A stretch of 64,000 bases of DNA from Morganella morganii (GTDB lineage Bacteria > Pseudomonadota > Gammaproteobacteria > Enterobacterales > Enterobacteriaceae), in the NCBI RefSeq assembly GCF_003996855.1, contig NZ_NRQY01000001.1, positions 169,517 to 233,516 of the forward strand, read 5' to 3'. The translations under genes were made by a program, and so were the position numbers. Under the pieces are notes generated by a model that was given only the letters and a program-made list of their open reading frames with translations, was not told where the DNA came from and ran no database searches. Positions 8,491-19,108 of the stretch are shown here, piece by piece. Every line of letters starts with the position of its first letter. Position 1 is the stretch's first letter.

Positions 8491-8927
8491 AAGATTCTCC
8501 TTCACTTATATTGACAACATGGTAACAAAAAAATCCGTTTTTTTAAGCCTGATATTCGTATGATAACCCAAGGCTAAGAAAAATATAATTAATTGAAAAA
8601 TATAAATATAAACTCAAAATGACTATGAATGAAAGGCATCTTCCATTTCGCGATCGGGATTTAACCTTATAGGCGTATTGTTTGCAATATCAATACTCCT
8701 ATTTAATGTAATAATACCTACCTGATCACAATTAATATAACAAACAGTCTTAATAAGATTAAAAAAATCACAGAAAAAACAGACAAATAAATATCATCTA
8801 ATAATATACCCTGGTATTTCATAAAAATAATTGCGTGCAAATACTTAAGATATATTTACATTTATTTCTTATCACTCGCTTAAGAAGTGCCGTTTCCGGC
8901 TATGTGTTAGTTACATCACAGAAAAAA
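8491..8927. other. AT-rich intergenic region, no gene seen
   Basis: About 440 bp between the divergent MrpJ-like and mtnK genes. I see a short inverted repeat (GTATTG / CAATAC near 8673-8695) and no ORF with a ribosome binding site. The mtnK-proximal operator pair follows at 8928. Confidence 0.45.
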
Positions 8928-8958
8928 TACATATGTATAGTTATAATTTACATATGTA
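8928..8958 (+). promoter_or_regulatory. Paired palindromic operator around the mtnKA-aldolase -10 box
   Basis: Two identical perfect palindromes TACATATGTA at 8928-8937 and 8949-8958, centres 21 bp apart (two helical turns). A consensus TATAAT (8942-8947) lies between them. No good -35 is seen at the matching distance, so activation or repression by a dimer-of-dimers regulator is plausible. The regulator could be the SorC-family protein at 12573-13562, but this is inference. Confidence 0.65.
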
Positions 8959-8988
8959 GTTACTTATGTCTGTTTCTGAGGTTATCTT

Positions 8989-10254
8989 ATGACGCAACAA
9001 TCCCCTGCCGGATACACCCCGCAAACCTGTGACACACTTCCCGCTTACCTGTCCTCACATTTACCGGATGAATTACTCCCCGGCGATGTACCGGAGTCCT
9101 GGCAGATTGAGGAGGTCGGTGACGGCAATCTCAATCTGGTGTTTATCGTCAGGGGCAGTGAGAGAGCCCTGGTAGTCAAACAATCGCTGCCGTATGTCCG
9201 TGCAGCCGGTGAATCATGGAAACTCTCTTTGCAGCGCAATTATTTCGAATATCATGCGCTGTCACAGGAAAGACGTTTCGCACCTGACAGTGTGCCGGAA
9301 GTCTATTTCTATGATCAAAGCATGGCACTGTTTGCGATGGAATATCTCGCTGACCATACCATCCTGCGCAAAGCGCTGATTGCCGGTGAATATGTTCCTC
9401 AGCTGGCAGAAAAGATCGGCCTGTTTATGGCACGGACACTGTTTCATACCTCAGATATCGGTATGGCGGCACAGGAAAAAAAAGCACTGACCGCGCAGTT
9501 CTCCGCCAACCATGAATTATGCAAAATCACCGAAGATCTGATCTTTACCGAGCCTTATTTTCCGGCACCGCGTAATAATCACACCTCACCCCAGCTCGAT
9601 CGCGATGCAAAAGCTGTCATGCTGGACAGAGAAATGGTGCAGGTTGCCATGCGCTATAAATACAAATTTATGACTCAGGCACAGGCACTGCTGCACGGGG
9701 ACTTGCACTCCGGTTCCGTGATGATTGGTACTGATTCTGTTCAGGTCATTGATCCTGAATTCAGTTTTATGGGGCCAATGGCCTTTGATACCGGCAACTA
9801 TACCGGCAACTTATATATGGCCTGGTTTTCTCAGCCCGGACACCGGGAAACAGAAGAAGAAACCAAGCGCTATCAGCAATGGCTGTTATCGCAGATAAGC
9901 CAGACCCGGGACAACTTTGAGGCGGAATTCCGTCGTCTGTGGACAGAAAAATCACAGGGTGATGCCTGGCCGCGGGAGCTGTATCAGGACGGAATGTTTG
10001 ATGACAAATTCCTGAAAACCGCGCAGGACAATTTTTTCGCAGAGCTGTTTCAGGACACCCTGGTCAATGCCGGGCTGGAGATCAACCGCCGCCTGCTCGG
10101 GTTTGCCGGTGTTGCTGATTTCAAAACCATTGCTGACGCGGATAAACGCGCGGCACTTGAGCGCAGAGCACTGAAACTGGCACGGGAACTGATTGTTAAT
10201 ACCCGTCATTACCACAGTTTTGCCGATGTTGAAGCCTTTCTTGCTTACTGTTAA
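8989..10254 (+). CDS. mtnK: S-methyl-5-thioribose kinase
   Basis: 421 residues. It phosphorylates methylthioribose (and, in DHAP-shunt organisms, probably 5-deoxyribose) at C1 using ATP. Aminoglycoside-phosphotransferase fold: catalytic loop LLHGDLHSGSVMI with the HGD at residues 236-238, and metal-binding IDPEFSFMGPMAFDTGNY with D255. The start has GAGG 8 nt upstream. It is first in an operon with mtnA (24-bp gap) and a class II aldolase. The set bypasses the dioxygenase methionine salvage genes (mtnB, mtnC, mtnD), none of which are nearby. Confidence 0.95.
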   Translation: MTQQSPAGYTPQTCDTLPAYLSSHLPDELLPGDVPESWQIEEVGDGNLNLVFIVRGSERALVVKQSLPYVRAAGESWKLSLQRNYFEYHALSQERRFAPDSVPEVYFYDQSMALFAMEYLADHTILRKALIAGEYVPQLAEKIGLFMARTLFHTSDIGMAAQEKKALTAQFSANHELCKITEDLIFTEPYFPAPRNNHTSPQLDRDAKAVMLDREMVQVAMRYKYKFMTQAQALLHGDLHSGSVMIGTDSVQVIDPEFSFMGPMAFDTGNYTGNLYMAWFSQPGHRETEEETKRYQQWLLSQISQTRDNFEAEFRRLWTEKSQGDAWPRELYQDGMFDDKFLKTAQDNFFAELFQDTLVNAGLEINRRLLGFAGVADFKTIADADKRAALERRALKLARELIVNTRHYHSFADVEAFLAYC

Positions 10255-10278
10255 GCGTCACCTGCACACGAGGTTATA

Positions 10279-11388
10279 ATGAAAATTCACGGGAAACATT
10301 ACCGTTCCGTCTGGCTGGCAGACAATGACATTCACGTCTGTATTTTTGATCAGACAAAACTGCCGTTTGAAGTCAGTATTATTTCACTGACAACCATGGA
10401 CGAAGCCGCAACCGCCATCAAAGTTATGTGGGTACGCGGCGCGCCGCTGATTGGTGCCGTGGCTGCTTATGGCGTGGCACTGGCGATGCATCGCGACAGC
10501 AGTGACGCCGCTCTGAAAAAAACCTATGACGTACTGGTCGCCACCCGGCCGACCGCAATCAATCTGAAATGGGCGCTGGACAGAATCTGCGGCGCACTGA
10601 CACCACTGCCGGCAGCAGAACGCCGTGATGCCGCTTACCGCATTGCCGCAGAAATTGCGGATGAAGATGCGGAAATTTGCCACCGTATCGGTGAACATGG
10701 TCTGACTGTCATCCGTGACATCGCTGCCCGCAAGAAACCGGGCGAACCGGTGAATATCCTGACGCATTGTAATGCAGGCTGGCTGGCCACCGTTGACTGG
10801 GGCACCGCGCTATCACCGATTTATCAGGCTTATGACGAAGGTATTAATATTCACGTCTGGGCAGATGAAACCCGTCCGCGCAACCAGGGCGGGCTGACCG
10901 CCTTTGAACTTGGCTCGCACGGCGTGCCGCATACCCTGATTGCCGATAACGCAGGGGGACACCTGATGCAGCACGGCGAAGTGGATATGTGTATTGTCGG
11001 TACTGACCGCACCACCGCACGCGGGGATGTCTGTAATAAAATCGGCACTTACCTGAAAGCGCTGGCGGCCAAAGCCAATAACGTGCCGTTTTATGTGGCG
11101 CTGCCGTCACCGACCCTCGATTTCACGGTATGGGACGGTGTAAAAGAGATCCCGATTGAACAGCGCGACGGTGAAGAACAGTCACACGTTTTCGGTATCA
11201 CACCGGAAGGCGCCCGCAGTTGGGTCAACACGGCGCCGGCGGGCACCCGCTGCGGCAACTATGCCTTTGATGTCACCCCGGCAGAGTATGTTACCGGGCT
11301 TATTACCGAGCGCGGTATTTGTGACGCCTCCCCGGCCGGACTGAAAGCGATGTTCCCGGAGATGTGGCCGTCAGAGTATGAGGTGTAA
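10279..11388 (+). CDS. mtnA: S-methyl-5-thioribose-1-phosphate isomerase
   Basis: 369 residues, eIF2B-related fold. It converts methylthioribose-1-phosphate to methylthioribulose-1-phosphate. The catalytic Cys164 in LTHCNAG and Asp243 in IVGTDRTT are both present, as are the N-terminal [17 protein letters not shown] and the substrate loop [15 protein letters not shown] lies 6 nt before the ATG. Second gene of the operon. Confidence 0.96.
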   Translation: MKIHGKHYRSVWLADNDIHVCIFDQTKLPFEVSIISLTTMDEAATAIKVMWVRGAPLIGAVAAYGVALAMHRDSSDAALKKTYDVLVATRPTAINLKWALDRICGALTPLPAAERRDAAYRIAAEIADEDAEICHRIGEHGLTVIRDIAARKKPGEPVNILTHCNAGWLATVDWGTALSPIYQAYDEGINIHVWADETRPRNQGGLTAFELGSHGVPHTLIADNAGGHLMQHGEVDMCIVGTDRTTARGDVCNKIGTYLKALAAKANNVPFYVALPSPTLDFTVWDGVKEIPIEQRDGEEQSHVFGITPEGARSWVNTAPAGTRCGNYAFDVTPAEYVTGLITERGICDASPAGLKAMFPEMWPSEYEV

Positions 11389-11390
11389 TC

Positions 11391-12038
11391 ATGACCCGCA
11401 CTGAACTGGCACAACAGATTATCGATACCTGCCTGAAAATGAATGCAAGCGGGCTGAACCAGGGCACTTCCGGTAATGTCAGCGCCCGCTGGCAGGACGG
11501 TATGCTGATCACTCCGAGCGGCGTCCCCTATGAAAAACTGACGCCCGCCAGCATTGTGTACATGGACAGCACCGGACAGGCAGAGGCGGATAAGATCCCG
11601 TCGAGTGAGTGGCATTTTCACCTGAGCTGCTATCAGGCACGTCCTGAGCTGAACGCGGTGGTACATAATCACGCGCTGAATACGGCGGCGGTATCCATTC
11701 TCAATGAATCCATTCCTGCGATCCATTATATGGTCGCCGTGACCGGAACTGATCATGTTCCCTGCGTGCCCTATGCCACCTTCGGCACGCAGGAACTGGC
11801 GGATATTGTTGCGGAAGGAATTAAAACCAGTAAAGCCCTGATTATGCAGCATCACGGTATGCTGGTGATGGAAGTCAACCTGGAAAAGGCGCTGTGGCTG
11901 GCGCATGAAACCGAAGTATTGTCCGCGCTGTATCTGAAAGTCCGCGCCATCACACCGGATGTGCCGGTGCTGAGTGCAGCAGAGATGCAGCGGGTGCTGG
12001 GGAAATTCAAAACATACGGACTGAAAACCGGAAAATAG
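11391..12038 (+). CDS. Class II aldolase, probable 5-(methylthio)ribulose-1-phosphate aldolase (DHAP shunt)
   Basis: 215 residues, fuculose-phosphate-aldolase fold. Zn ligands appear as H92 and H94 (VVHNHALNT) and H155 (MQHHGMLVM), with GTSGNVSARW and TPSGVPYEKL for phosphate binding. On sequence alone it would be called L-fuculose-phosphate aldolase. Its place 2 bp after mtnA matches the DHAP shunt known in Rhodospirillum and pathogenic E. coli. There this enzyme splits methylthioribulose-1-P (or 5-deoxyribulose-1-P) into DHAP and methylthioacetaldehyde (or acetaldehyde). Family call firm, substrate inferred from context. Confidence 0.88.
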   Translation: MTRTELAQQIIDTCLKMNASGLNQGTSGNVSARWQDGMLITPSGVPYEKLTPASIVYMDSTGQAEADKIPSSEWHFHLSCYQARPELNAVVHNHALNTAAVSILNESIPAIHYMVAVTGTDHVPCVPYATFGTQELADIVAEGIKTSKALIMQHHGMLVMEVNLEKALWLAHETEVLSALYLKVRAITPDVPVLSAAEMQRVLGKFKTYGLKTGK

Positions 12039-12057
12039 TGATTACCGGCGGCAGAAA

Positions 12058-12079
12058 ACGGCGCAACGCGTCGTTTTTT
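12058..12079 (+). terminator. Terminator of the mtnK-mtnA-aldolase operon
   Basis: ACGGCGC and GCGTCGT pair (one G-T wobble) around a 3-nt loop, followed by six T. Confidence 0.7.
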
Positions 12080-12102
12080 GTCACCCTGAGTAATTAATTA
12101 TT

Positions 12103-12129
12103 TTAAATGATAATCATTTGCAATATAAT
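12103..12129 (+). promoter_or_regulatory. Fur box and -10 of the lipoprotein gene
   Basis: The segment 12103-12121 contains the Fur core AAATGATAATCATTT and matches 14 of 19 positions of the classical 19-bp box. A TATAAT follows at 12124-12129, so Fur would cover the promoter. Confidence 0.65.
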
Positions 12130-12163
12130 TAAAACCTTAATGTATTTGTTATTTAAGGTTTTT

Positions 12164-12520
12164 ATGAAAAAAGTCATTTGTTATGCTGCGTTTGTCTCTG
12201 CCGTCCTCCTCCTGTCCGGATGTACCGCCACAAAAAATCCCCCGCCATTCAGCGAAAAAAGCATTGAAGAGTGCGGCCGCTATCTGCCGGACGGTATCGC
12301 TTACTATGTCACGATTGAGGGCGAGGTGGATTTAAACAAGCAGTTTAACGGTGATATCAATGTAACCGCATTACAGGACAGCGCACCTTCTGTTGCCTTT
12401 AATCATGATGTGATCAAAACCGGTGCGGATAAATATATGGATTGTGCTGTTCAGCTGCTGAATAATGGTAAAGGCGACACCCGGACCCCGGCCGAAAAAG
12501 CCGCGGCTGAAAAACAGTAA
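12164..12520 (+). CDS. Small lipoprotein, probably iron-regulated
   Basis: 118 residues from ATG 12164 (AAGG 5 nt upstream). Residues 1-19 form a lipoprotein signal and LLLSG-C20 is the lipobox. Ser at +2 is not present (Thr follows Cys), which suits outer-membrane sorting. The mature part has two further Cys (EECGRY and MDCAVQ), an amphipathic VTIEGEVDLNKQFNGDINVTAL segment and an Ala/Glu-rich tail. I do not recognise the family. The upstream Fur box suggests expression under iron limitation. It is monocistronic, flanked by terminators. Confidence 0.75.
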   Translation: MKKVICYAAFVSAVLLLSGCTATKNPPPFSEKSIEECGRYLPDGIAYYVTIEGEVDLNKQFNGDINVTALQDSAPSVAFNHDVIKTGADKYMDCAVQLLNNGKGDTRTPAEKAAAEKQ

Positions 12521-12544
12521 CCACGGATATTGATGCCTTCATGT

Positions 12545-12571
12545 AAAAAAACCGCCGGACGGCGGTTTTTT
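12545..12571. terminator. Bidirectional terminator
   Basis: A-run, CCGCC-GGAC-GGCGG hairpin, T-run. It separates the lipoprotein gene from the converging SorC-family gene. Confidence 0.85.
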
Positions 12572-12572
12572 A

Positions 12573-13562
12573 TCACTTATCATCTGACAACAGATAGGAT
12601 ACAATCAGCGGATCAACAATCAAATCAGAAACATAACCACCATGCAGTGCCCCACGTGTGGCGGCGATATTTTGTTCACCGGTGGCGATAAAAATCCGCC
12701 GCGCAATATTCCGCAACTGCGGCAACCGGATACCGAGGATGCGGGCATCCGTGTGTGTATCCAGCGGCTCACCCGCCTGATCATAAAAACGCCCGCAGAT
12801 AACCCCGACCGCCCCTTTGCGGCGGAAATCGGTCATTTCCTCCGCCGTGATCACGCCGGCGCGGATCAGCGGGTTCTCTTCTGTGACATTTCCGGCGACA
12901 AACAGGGCTTTGGTGCAGCGTTCAAGCTGGGCAAAATTTGCCTGAATGATAGGCTCACGGCGCAGCGCATCCGCCAGTTCCGCAGAACTGACAATCGCAG
13001 GCACATGCAGATAAGCACATTCACCGCCGAACTTACCGGCAATCAGCGAGGAGGATTCCACCGTGGTGAAATCCGGCTGCGACGGTACTGATCCGAGCAT
13101 CTGCAATACGGTCATATTGCGGATCACTTTGGGTGTCAGACACTTCGCCATATGATGAATTGTCCGCCCCCAGGCCACGCCGAGCACATCCCCGTCCTCA
13201 ATTACCTGACTGAGATACACCCCGGCCGCCTGTGCCATATTTTCCCGGCGGCGGGCGGAATCCGCGGCCGCCTCCGCAACCGGGCTGTCCGGCACCACCA
13301 GCACATTGGCCAGATTAAACTTCTCTTTTAGTGACAACGCCATATCGATGCAGCTGTAACGCGCCATATCCAGGCTGATATGTACCACACCGTTTTCCCG
13401 GGCTGTTTGCAGATATTTCACTACAGTCACGCGGGAAATTCCCATGACATCAGCCACTTCCGTCTGGCTGAGTCCGGACTGATAATAAAGCCATGCAGCC
13501 TGCAAAACCGGGTCATTGCCGAACAACAGACGTCCGGCCGGGCGGTTGTCACTGTTTGTCAT
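12573..13562 (-). CDS. SorC/DeoR-type sugar-phosphate-responsive transcriptional regulator
   Basis: 329 residues. An N-terminal HTH ([26 protein letters not shown], about 33-58) is followed by a SorC sugar-binding domain with [33 protein letters not shown] and the C-terminal [25 protein letters not shown]. These regulators bind phosphorylated sugars. The start overlaps the rimO stop (ATGA), so translation is coupled. The nearest sugar-phosphate operon is mtnK-mtnA-aldolase, 0.5 kb downstream on the other strand, which makes it the likely target. Confidence 0.88.
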   Translation of the reverse strand: MTNSDNRPAGRLLFGNDPVLQAAWLYYQSGLSQTEVADVMGISRVTVVKYLQTARENGVVHISLDMARYSCIDMALSLKEKFNLANVLVVPDSPVAEAAADSARRRENMAQAAGVYLSQVIEDGDVLGVAWGRTIHHMAKCLTPKVIRNMTVLQMLGSVPSQPDFTTVESSSLIAGKFGGECAYLHVPAIVSSAELADALRREPIIQANFAQLERCTKALFVAGNVTEENPLIRAGVITAEEMTDFRRKGAVGVICGRFYDQAGEPLDTHTDARILGIRLPQLRNIARRIFIATGEQNIAATRGALHGGYVSDLIVDPLIVSYLLSDDK

Positions 13563-14899
13563 GTGTTGCGCACCACACTGCCCCAGAGATCATACTCATC
13601 GGCATGTTCAATATTCACCATCACAATATCCCCCGGCTGCACATCAAATTCGCCGTTGAGATACACCATGCCGTCGATTTCAGGTGCATCCGCCATACTG
13701 CGGCCGACAGCGCCCTCGTCTTCATCGACTTCATCAATGATCACCGGTAGTGTGCGGCCGACTTTCTCAGCCAGACGCTCTGCGGAGATCTGCTGCTGTA
13801 ACTGCATAAAGCGGTGATAGCGCTCTTCTTTGATCTCTTCCGGCACCTGATCCGGCAATTCGTTGGCATGTGCCCCTTCCACCGGGCTGTATTTAAAGCA
13901 GCCGACACGATCCAGACAGGCTTCTGTCAGGAAGTCCAGCAGCATCTGAAAGTCTTCTTCGGTTTCGCCCGGGAAGCCGACAATAAAGGTGGAACGCAGC
14001 GTCAGTTCCGGACATATTTCGCGCCAGCGTTTGATACGCTCCAGTGTGCGCTCAACGGCACCCGGGCGCTTCATCAGTTTCAGAATACGCGGGCTGGCGT
14101 GCTGTAACGGGATATCCAGATACGGCAGAATTTTACCTTCCGCCATCAGCGGGATCACATCATCCACATGCGGATACGGATACACATAATGCAGACGCAC
14201 CCACACGCCGAGCTGGGATAATTGCTCACACAGGCCGATCATACTGGTTTTCACCGGCAGGCCGTCACGAAAACCGGTGCGGTGTTTGATATCCGCGCCA
14301 TAAGCAGAGGTATCCTGGGAGATCACCAGCAGTTCTTTCACACCGGCCTCAACCAGACGCTGCGCTTCACTCAGCACCTCACCGACAGGACGGCTGTCCA
14401 GATCGCCGCGCATGGACGGGATAATGCAGAATGTGCAGCGGTGATTACACCCTTCTGAAATTTTCAGATACGCATAATGGCGCGGTGTCAGTTTCACACC
14501 CTGCTCCGGCACCAGGCTGGTGAACGGATCATGCGCCGGTTTCGGCACATATTTACGGACATTCGCCAGCACCTGTTCATAACTGTGCGGACCGGTAATT
14601 TCCAGTACCTTCGGGTGCACTTCACGGATTTGGTCTTCTTTCGCGCCCAGACATCCGGTCACGATCACTTTACCGTTTTCCGCCAGTGCCTCACCAATAG
14701 CTTCCAGGGACTCCTGCACTGCACTGTCAATAAAACCGCAGGTATTGACGATCACCACATCGGCATCATCATAGCTCGGCACGACCTGATAGCCGTCCGT
14801 GCGCAGTTCAGTCAGAATCCGCTCGGAATCCACCAGATTTTTCGGACAGCCGAGCGAAACGAAACCGACTTTCGGCACTGTGTTGGTATTTTGCGACAT
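13559..14899 (-). CDS. rimO: Ribosomal protein uS12 methylthiotransferase RimO
   Basis: 446 residues. It methylthiolates Asp of ribosomal protein uS12 using two [4Fe-4S] clusters and SAM. The UPF0004 domain has cysteines in SLGCPKN (C18), VNTCGF and TGCLG. The radical-SAM motif CNHRCTFC lies at C151/C155/C158, and a TRAM domain is at the C-terminus. The reaction cycle releases 5'-deoxyadenosine. Downstream it overlaps the SorC-type regulator by 4 bp. Confidence 0.97.
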   Translation of the reverse strand: MSQNTNTVPKVGFVSLGCPKNLVDSERILTELRTDGYQVVPSYDDADVVIVNTCGFIDSAVQESLEAIGEALAENGKVIVTGCLGAKEDQIREVHPKVLEITGPHSYEQVLANVRKYVPKPAHDPFTSLVPEQGVKLTPRHYAYLKISEGCNHRCTFCIIPSMRGDLDSRPVGEVLSEAQRLVEAGVKELLVISQDTSAYGADIKHRTGFRDGLPVKTSMIGLCEQLSQLGVWVRLHYVYPYPHVDDVIPLMAEGKILPYLDIPLQHASPRILKLMKRPGAVERTLERIKRWREICPELTLRSTFIVGFPGETEEDFQMLLDFLTEACLDRVGCFKYSPVEGAHANELPDQVPEEIKEERYHRFMQLQQQISAERLAEKVGRTLPVIIDEVDEDEGAVGRSMADAPEIDGMVYLNGEFDVQPGDIVMVNIEHADEYDLWGSVVRNT

Positions 14900-15277
14900 A
14901 AGCTCATTTACTCAAAAGAGCAGGATGCAGCAGGATATTTCCGGCCGCATCCCGCAGATATTAGTCATTATCGGGAAGGAAAGAGGCAAATTTTAGCAAA
15001 CAAACTCCCCTGACTGATAGCCTCCGGTGTAAAAAATCCCGGTGACAGAGAAAAAACCAGTGCAATTCGTGCAATCCTCCGGCGCTGTATCCTGGTGTTT
15101 ACAATGAATGTGATACATGCGGCAGCTTTATCCTGCTGATCCGGCTATGCTTTCTTTATCAGCATTTAATGTCACCGTTATGAAAATTAAAAGTATCATT
15201 TTTTGCGACTCTGATATTGAAATGCTGCTGTTGTGCTTATCTCATTATTTTCCATAAGAAGGGTAATCACGGTATCT
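14900..15277. other. Intergenic region between divergent rimO and yhiI, no gene seen
   Basis: About 380 bp. A direct repeat TGCAAT-tcg-TGCAAT near 15061-15076 could be an operator half-site pair, but I cannot assign it. A longer frame from 15233 into yhiI lacks a ribosome binding site. Confidence 0.45.
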
Positions 15278-16351
15278 ATGCAAAAATCAAAACGTAAAAC
15301 GTGGATTTTTTATCTCATCCTGATCATTGTCCTTGCCGGCGGCGGCTATCTTTACAGGGTGCTGCAAAGCCCCGGCCTCCCTGCCGGGTTCGCTCAGAGC
15401 AACGGACGGATCGAGGCAACGGAAATTGATATCTCAACCAAAACTGCCGGACGCATCAGCGCCATCAATGTCAGAGAAGGGGATTTTGTCCGCGCCGGAG
15501 ATGTGCTGGCGCAGATGGATACCCGGACACTGGAAGCACAACTGAGTGAGGCGCAGGCGCAGCACCGCCAGGCAGACAGCAATGTGATCTCCTCGCGCTC
15601 GGCACTGGCGCAGCGGAAAAGTGAGAAAGCCGCCGCAGAGGCCATGGTGCGTCAGCGCACCTCAGAACTGACTGCCGCACAAAAGCGTCTGGCCCGTTCT
15701 CAGGCTCTGGTGAGAACCAATGCGGTGTCCGTTCAGCAGGTAGATGATGACCTTGCTGTTGTCCAGGGTGCCCGTGCTGCCGTAGAAGCAGCTAAGGCGC
15801 AGGTGGCAGCCGCGTCTGCCGCCATTGATGCCGCGCAGTCCGGTATTATCCAAGCACAGACAAAAGTGGATGCCGCACTCGCGACACAACGGCGGATTGA
15901 GGCCGATCTGGATGACAGTCAGCTGAAAGCCCCGCGCAACGGCCGGGTACAATACCGCGTCGCTGAACCGGGTGAGGTGCTCGGTGCCGGTGGCCGCGTG
16001 CTGAATATGGTCGACCTCAGCGATGTCTACATGACCTTCTTCCTGCCGACAGAACAGGCCGGACAGGCGGGTATCGGCAGTGATGTGCACATTATTCTTG
16101 ATGCCGCCCCGGACCTGGTGATCCCGGCGAAAACGTCTTACGTCGCCAGTGTCGCGCAGTTCACCCCGAAAACCGTGGAAACGGATAATGAACGCCAGAA
16201 GCTGATGTTCCGTGTTCGTGCCCGTATCGCCCCCGAACTGCTGGAAAAACACCTGGAATATGTGAAAACCGGCCTGCCGGGACGCGCCTATATCCGGCTT
16301 GATCCGAAGCAGGACTGGCCGTCTGACCTGGAGGTGAAATTACCTCAATGA
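15278..16351 (+). CDS. yhiI: HlyD-family membrane fusion protein YhiI
   Basis: 357 residues from ATG 15278 ([19 protein letters not shown]). One N-terminal anchor helix is followed by a lipoyl half-motif ([20 protein letters not shown]), a long alanine-rich coiled-coil hairpin (about 85-210) and a barrel ([20 protein letters not shown]). It is the periplasmic adaptor for the RbbA/YhhJ exporter. Its stop overlaps the rbbA start (ATGA). Confidence 0.92.
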   Translation: MQKSKRKTWIFYLILIIVLAGGGYLYRVLQSPGLPAGFAQSNGRIEATEIDISTKTAGRISAINVREGDFVRAGDVLAQMDTRTLEAQLSEAQAQHRQADSNVISSRSALAQRKSEKAAAEAMVRQRTSELTAAQKRLARSQALVRTNAVSVQQVDDDLAVVQGARAAVEAAKAQVAAASAAIDAAQSGIIQAQTKVDAALATQRRIEADLDDSQLKAPRNGRVQYRVAEPGEVLGAGGRVLNMVDLSDVYMTFFLPTEQAGQAGIGSDVHIILDAAPDLVIPAKTSYVASVAQFTPKTVETDNERQKLMFRVRARIAPELLEKHLEYVKTGLPGRAYIRLDPKQDWPSDLEVKLPQ

Positions 16352-19107
16352 CATCATCAAAACAGCATTCTGACACCGCAATCGTCACCCTGGAACAGGT
16401 TACGCATCATTACGGTGATGTGTGCGCCCTTGATGATATCACGCTGAACATCCCCGCCCGTCAGATGGTGGGGCTGATCGGGCCGGACGGTGTCGGGAAA
16501 TCCACCCTGATCTCCCTGATAGCGGGTGCCCGCAAAGTGCAGCAGGGGAATGTCATTGTACTGGACGGCGATATCCGGGATGAAGAACACCGCCGTGCCG
16601 TCTGTCCGCGTATTGCCTATATGCCGCAGGGGCTGGGGAAGAACCTCTATCACACCCTGTCAGTATTTGAAAACGTGGATTTCTTCGGGCGGCTGTTTGG
16701 TCAGTCTGAGAAAGAGCGCCGCCTGCGGATTGATGATCTCCTCACCAGTACCGGCCTCGCCCCGTTCCGCGACCGCCCGGCAGGGAAACTTTCCGGCGGG
16801 ATGAAACAGAAGCTCGGGCTGTGCTGCGCCCTGATCCATGACCCGGAACTGCTGATCCTCGACGAACCGACCACCGGCGTTGATCCCCTCTCCCGCGCCC
16901 AGTTCTGGGAGCTTATCGACCGCATCCGCGAGCGCCAGCAGAATATGAGTGTGCTGGTGGCGACGGCTTATATGGAAGAGGCTGAACGGTTTGATTACCT
17001 GGTCGCAATGGATGACGGCAAGGTACTGGCGACAGGGCACGCCCGTGAGCTTAAAGCGCAGACACAGACCGATGAGCTGGAAGCCGCCTTTATCGCCCTG
17101 CTGCCGGAAGAAAAACGCAAAGATCACAAAGCGGTGGTGATCCCGCCGCGCAAAGCGCAGGATAATGAAGAAATTGCTATCGAGGCACAGGATCTGACCA
17201 TGCGCTTCGGCACTTTCACCGCCGTTGACCACGTCAGTTTCCGTATCCCGAAAGGGGAAATTTTCGGTTTCCTCGGCTCCAACGGCTGCGGCAAATCCAC
17301 CACCATGAAAATGCTCACCGGACTGTTGCAGGCCACGGAAGGCAAGGCGTGGCTGTTTGGTCAGGAAGTCGATCCGAAAGATTTGAATACGCGGATGCGG
17401 GTTGGTTATATGTCGCAGGCGTTCTCCCTCTACAGTGAACTGACGGTTTTACAGAACCTGGTGCTGCACGCCAAACTGTTCCATGTACCGGAAAACGAAA
17501 TCAATGAGCGCGTTAATGAAATGATGACGCGCTTTAAACTGACGGATGTCGCCGATGCCATGCCGGAAGGACTGCCGCTCGGCATACGCCAGCGTCTCTC
17601 GCTGGCCGTGGCGGTTATTCACCGCCCGGAAATGCTGATCCTCGATGAGCCGACATCCGGCGTTGACCCGATCGCCCGCGATATGTTCTGGGATCTGATG
17701 GTGGATTTATCACGCAAAGACGGCGTGACCATTTTTATCTCCACCCACTTTATGAATGAGGCCGCCCGCTGTGACCGCATGTCGCTGATGCACGCCGGGA
17801 AAGTACTGGTGACGGATACCCCGGAAAATCTGGTCGCCGACAGCAATTTTGATACCCTCGAAGCCGTCTTTATTGATTATCTGAAAAAAGCCTCGGGAAT
17901 TGAGGATGATGCCCCGCCGCCGGACGTACCGGAATTACCGGCCGGCAGCAGCGAAGCCGCCGCCACAGCACTGAAACGCCGTTTCAGCCTGCGCCGTCTG
18001 TTCAGTTACAGTCTGCGTGAAGGGCTGGAACTGCGCCGTGACCCAGTCCGGCTGACACTGGCGCTGCTCGGTACCGTGATCCTGATGTTTATTATGGGTT
18101 ACGGCATCAGTATGGATGTGGAAAATCTGCGTTTTGCCGTGCTTGACCGCGACCAGACCACCACCAGCCAGAACTATGTGCAGGATCTCTCCGGCTCCCG
18201 TTACTTTATCGAACAGCCGCCGCTGCAAAATTATGAGGATATGGAGCGGCGGATGCGTGCCGGGGAAATCGCGGTTGCTATTGAAATCCCGCCGGATTTT
18301 GCCCGTGATATCGCCAAAGGCCATGATGTGAAACTGGGGGTCTGGGTGGACGGTGCCATGCCGAACCGGGCAGAAACCGTACGCGGTTATGTGCAGGCCA
18401 TGCATCTCAACTGGCTGACCCGCATGGCGTCAAAACAGCCGGGGGCGAACCCGCTGCGTTCTGCGGTTGATATCGAAACCCGCTACCGCTATAACCCGGA
18501 TGTAAAAAGCCTGCCTGCTATCGTTCCGGCGGTGATCCCGCTGCTGCTGATGATGATACCGGCGATGCTCAGCGCCCTGAGCGTGGTGAGGGAGAAAGAA
18601 CTGGGGTCGATTATCAATCTCTATGTCACCCCGGTAACCAAAACGGAGTTTCTGATAGGCAAGCAGGTGCCTTATATCGTGCTGGGGATGTTTAACTTTT
18701 TCCTGCTCTGCGCCCTCTCGGTCTGGGTATTCGGAGTGCCGTTCAAGGGCAGCCTGCTGGCGGTGACGCTGGCCGCATTCTGCTATATCACGATTGCCAC
18801 CAGCATGGGGCTGCTGATCTCCTGCTTTATGAAAAGCCAGATTGCCGCGATTTTCGGGACAGCGATTATCACCCTGATCCCGGCCACACAATTTTCCGGC
18901 ATGATTGACCCGGTTTCATCACTGGAAGGTATGGGTTACTGGATAGGACACATCTATCCGACCGCCCATTTCCTGACCATCACCCGGGGAACGTTCTCCA
19001 AAGGGCTGGGGCTTATCGATCTGTATCAGGCCTTTATTCCGCTGCTGATCACGATTCCGGTTGTTCTCGGGTGCAGCATCTTTTTCCTGAAAAAGCAGGA
19101 GGGATAA
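16348..19107 (+). CDS. rbbA: ABC exporter with two ATPase domains fused to an ABC-2 permease (RbbA/YhiH)
   Basis: 919 residues (E. coli RbbA is about 911). NBD1 has Walker A GPDGVGKS (45-52), signature LSGGM and Walker [17 protein letters not shown]2 has Walker A GSNGCGKS (310-317) and Walker [13 protein letters not shown], but [12 protein letters not shown] where LSGGQ is expected. A C-terminal ABC-2 membrane domain (about 560-919) has an anchor helix, a large periplasmic loop and five further helices. E. coli RbbA has also been described as a ribosome-associated ATPase. In this operon export is the more likely role. Confidence 0.94.
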   Translation: MTSSKQHSDTAIVTLEQVTHHYGDVCALDDITLNIPARQMVGLIGPDGVGKSTLISLIAGARKVQQGNVIVLDGDIRDEEHRRAVCPRIAYMPQGLGKNLYHTLSVFENVDFFGRLFGQSEKERRLRIDDLLTSTGLAPFRDRPAGKLSGGMKQKLGLCCALIHDPELLILDEPTTGVDPLSRAQFWELIDRIRERQQNMSVLVATAYMEEAERFDYLVAMDDGKVLATGHARELKAQTQTDELEAAFIALLPEEKRKDHKAVVIPPRKAQDNEEIAIEAQDLTMRFGTFTAVDHVSFRIPKGEIFGFLGSNGCGKSTTMKMLTGLLQATEGKAWLFGQEVDPKDLNTRMRVGYMSQAFSLYSELTVLQNLVLHAKLFHVPENEINERVNEMMTRFKLTDVADAMPEGLPLGIRQRLSLAVAVIHRPEMLILDEPTSGVDPIARDMFWDLMVDLSRKDGVTIFISTHFMNEAARCDRMSLMHAGKVLVTDTPENLVADSNFDTLEAVFIDYLKKASGIEDDAPPPDVPELPAGSSEAAATALKRRFSLRRLFSYSLREGLELRRDPVRLTLALLGTVILMFIMGYGISMDVENLRFAVLDRDQTTTSQNYVQDLSGSRYFIEQPPLQNYEDMERRMRAGEIAVAIEIPPDFARDIAKGHDVKLGVWVDGAMPNRAETVRGYVQAMHLNWLTRMASKQPGANPLRSAVDIETRYRYNPDVKSLPAIVPAVIPLLLMMIPAMLSALSVVREKELGSIINLYVTPVTKTEFLIGKQVPYIVLGMFNFFLLCALSVWVFGVPFKGSLLAVTLAAFCYITIATSMGLLISCFMKSQIAAIFGTAIITLIPATQFSGMIDPVSSLEGMGYWIGHIYPTAHFLTITRGTFSKGLGLIDLYQAFIPLLITIPVVLGCSIFFLKKQEG

Positions 19108-19108
19108 C

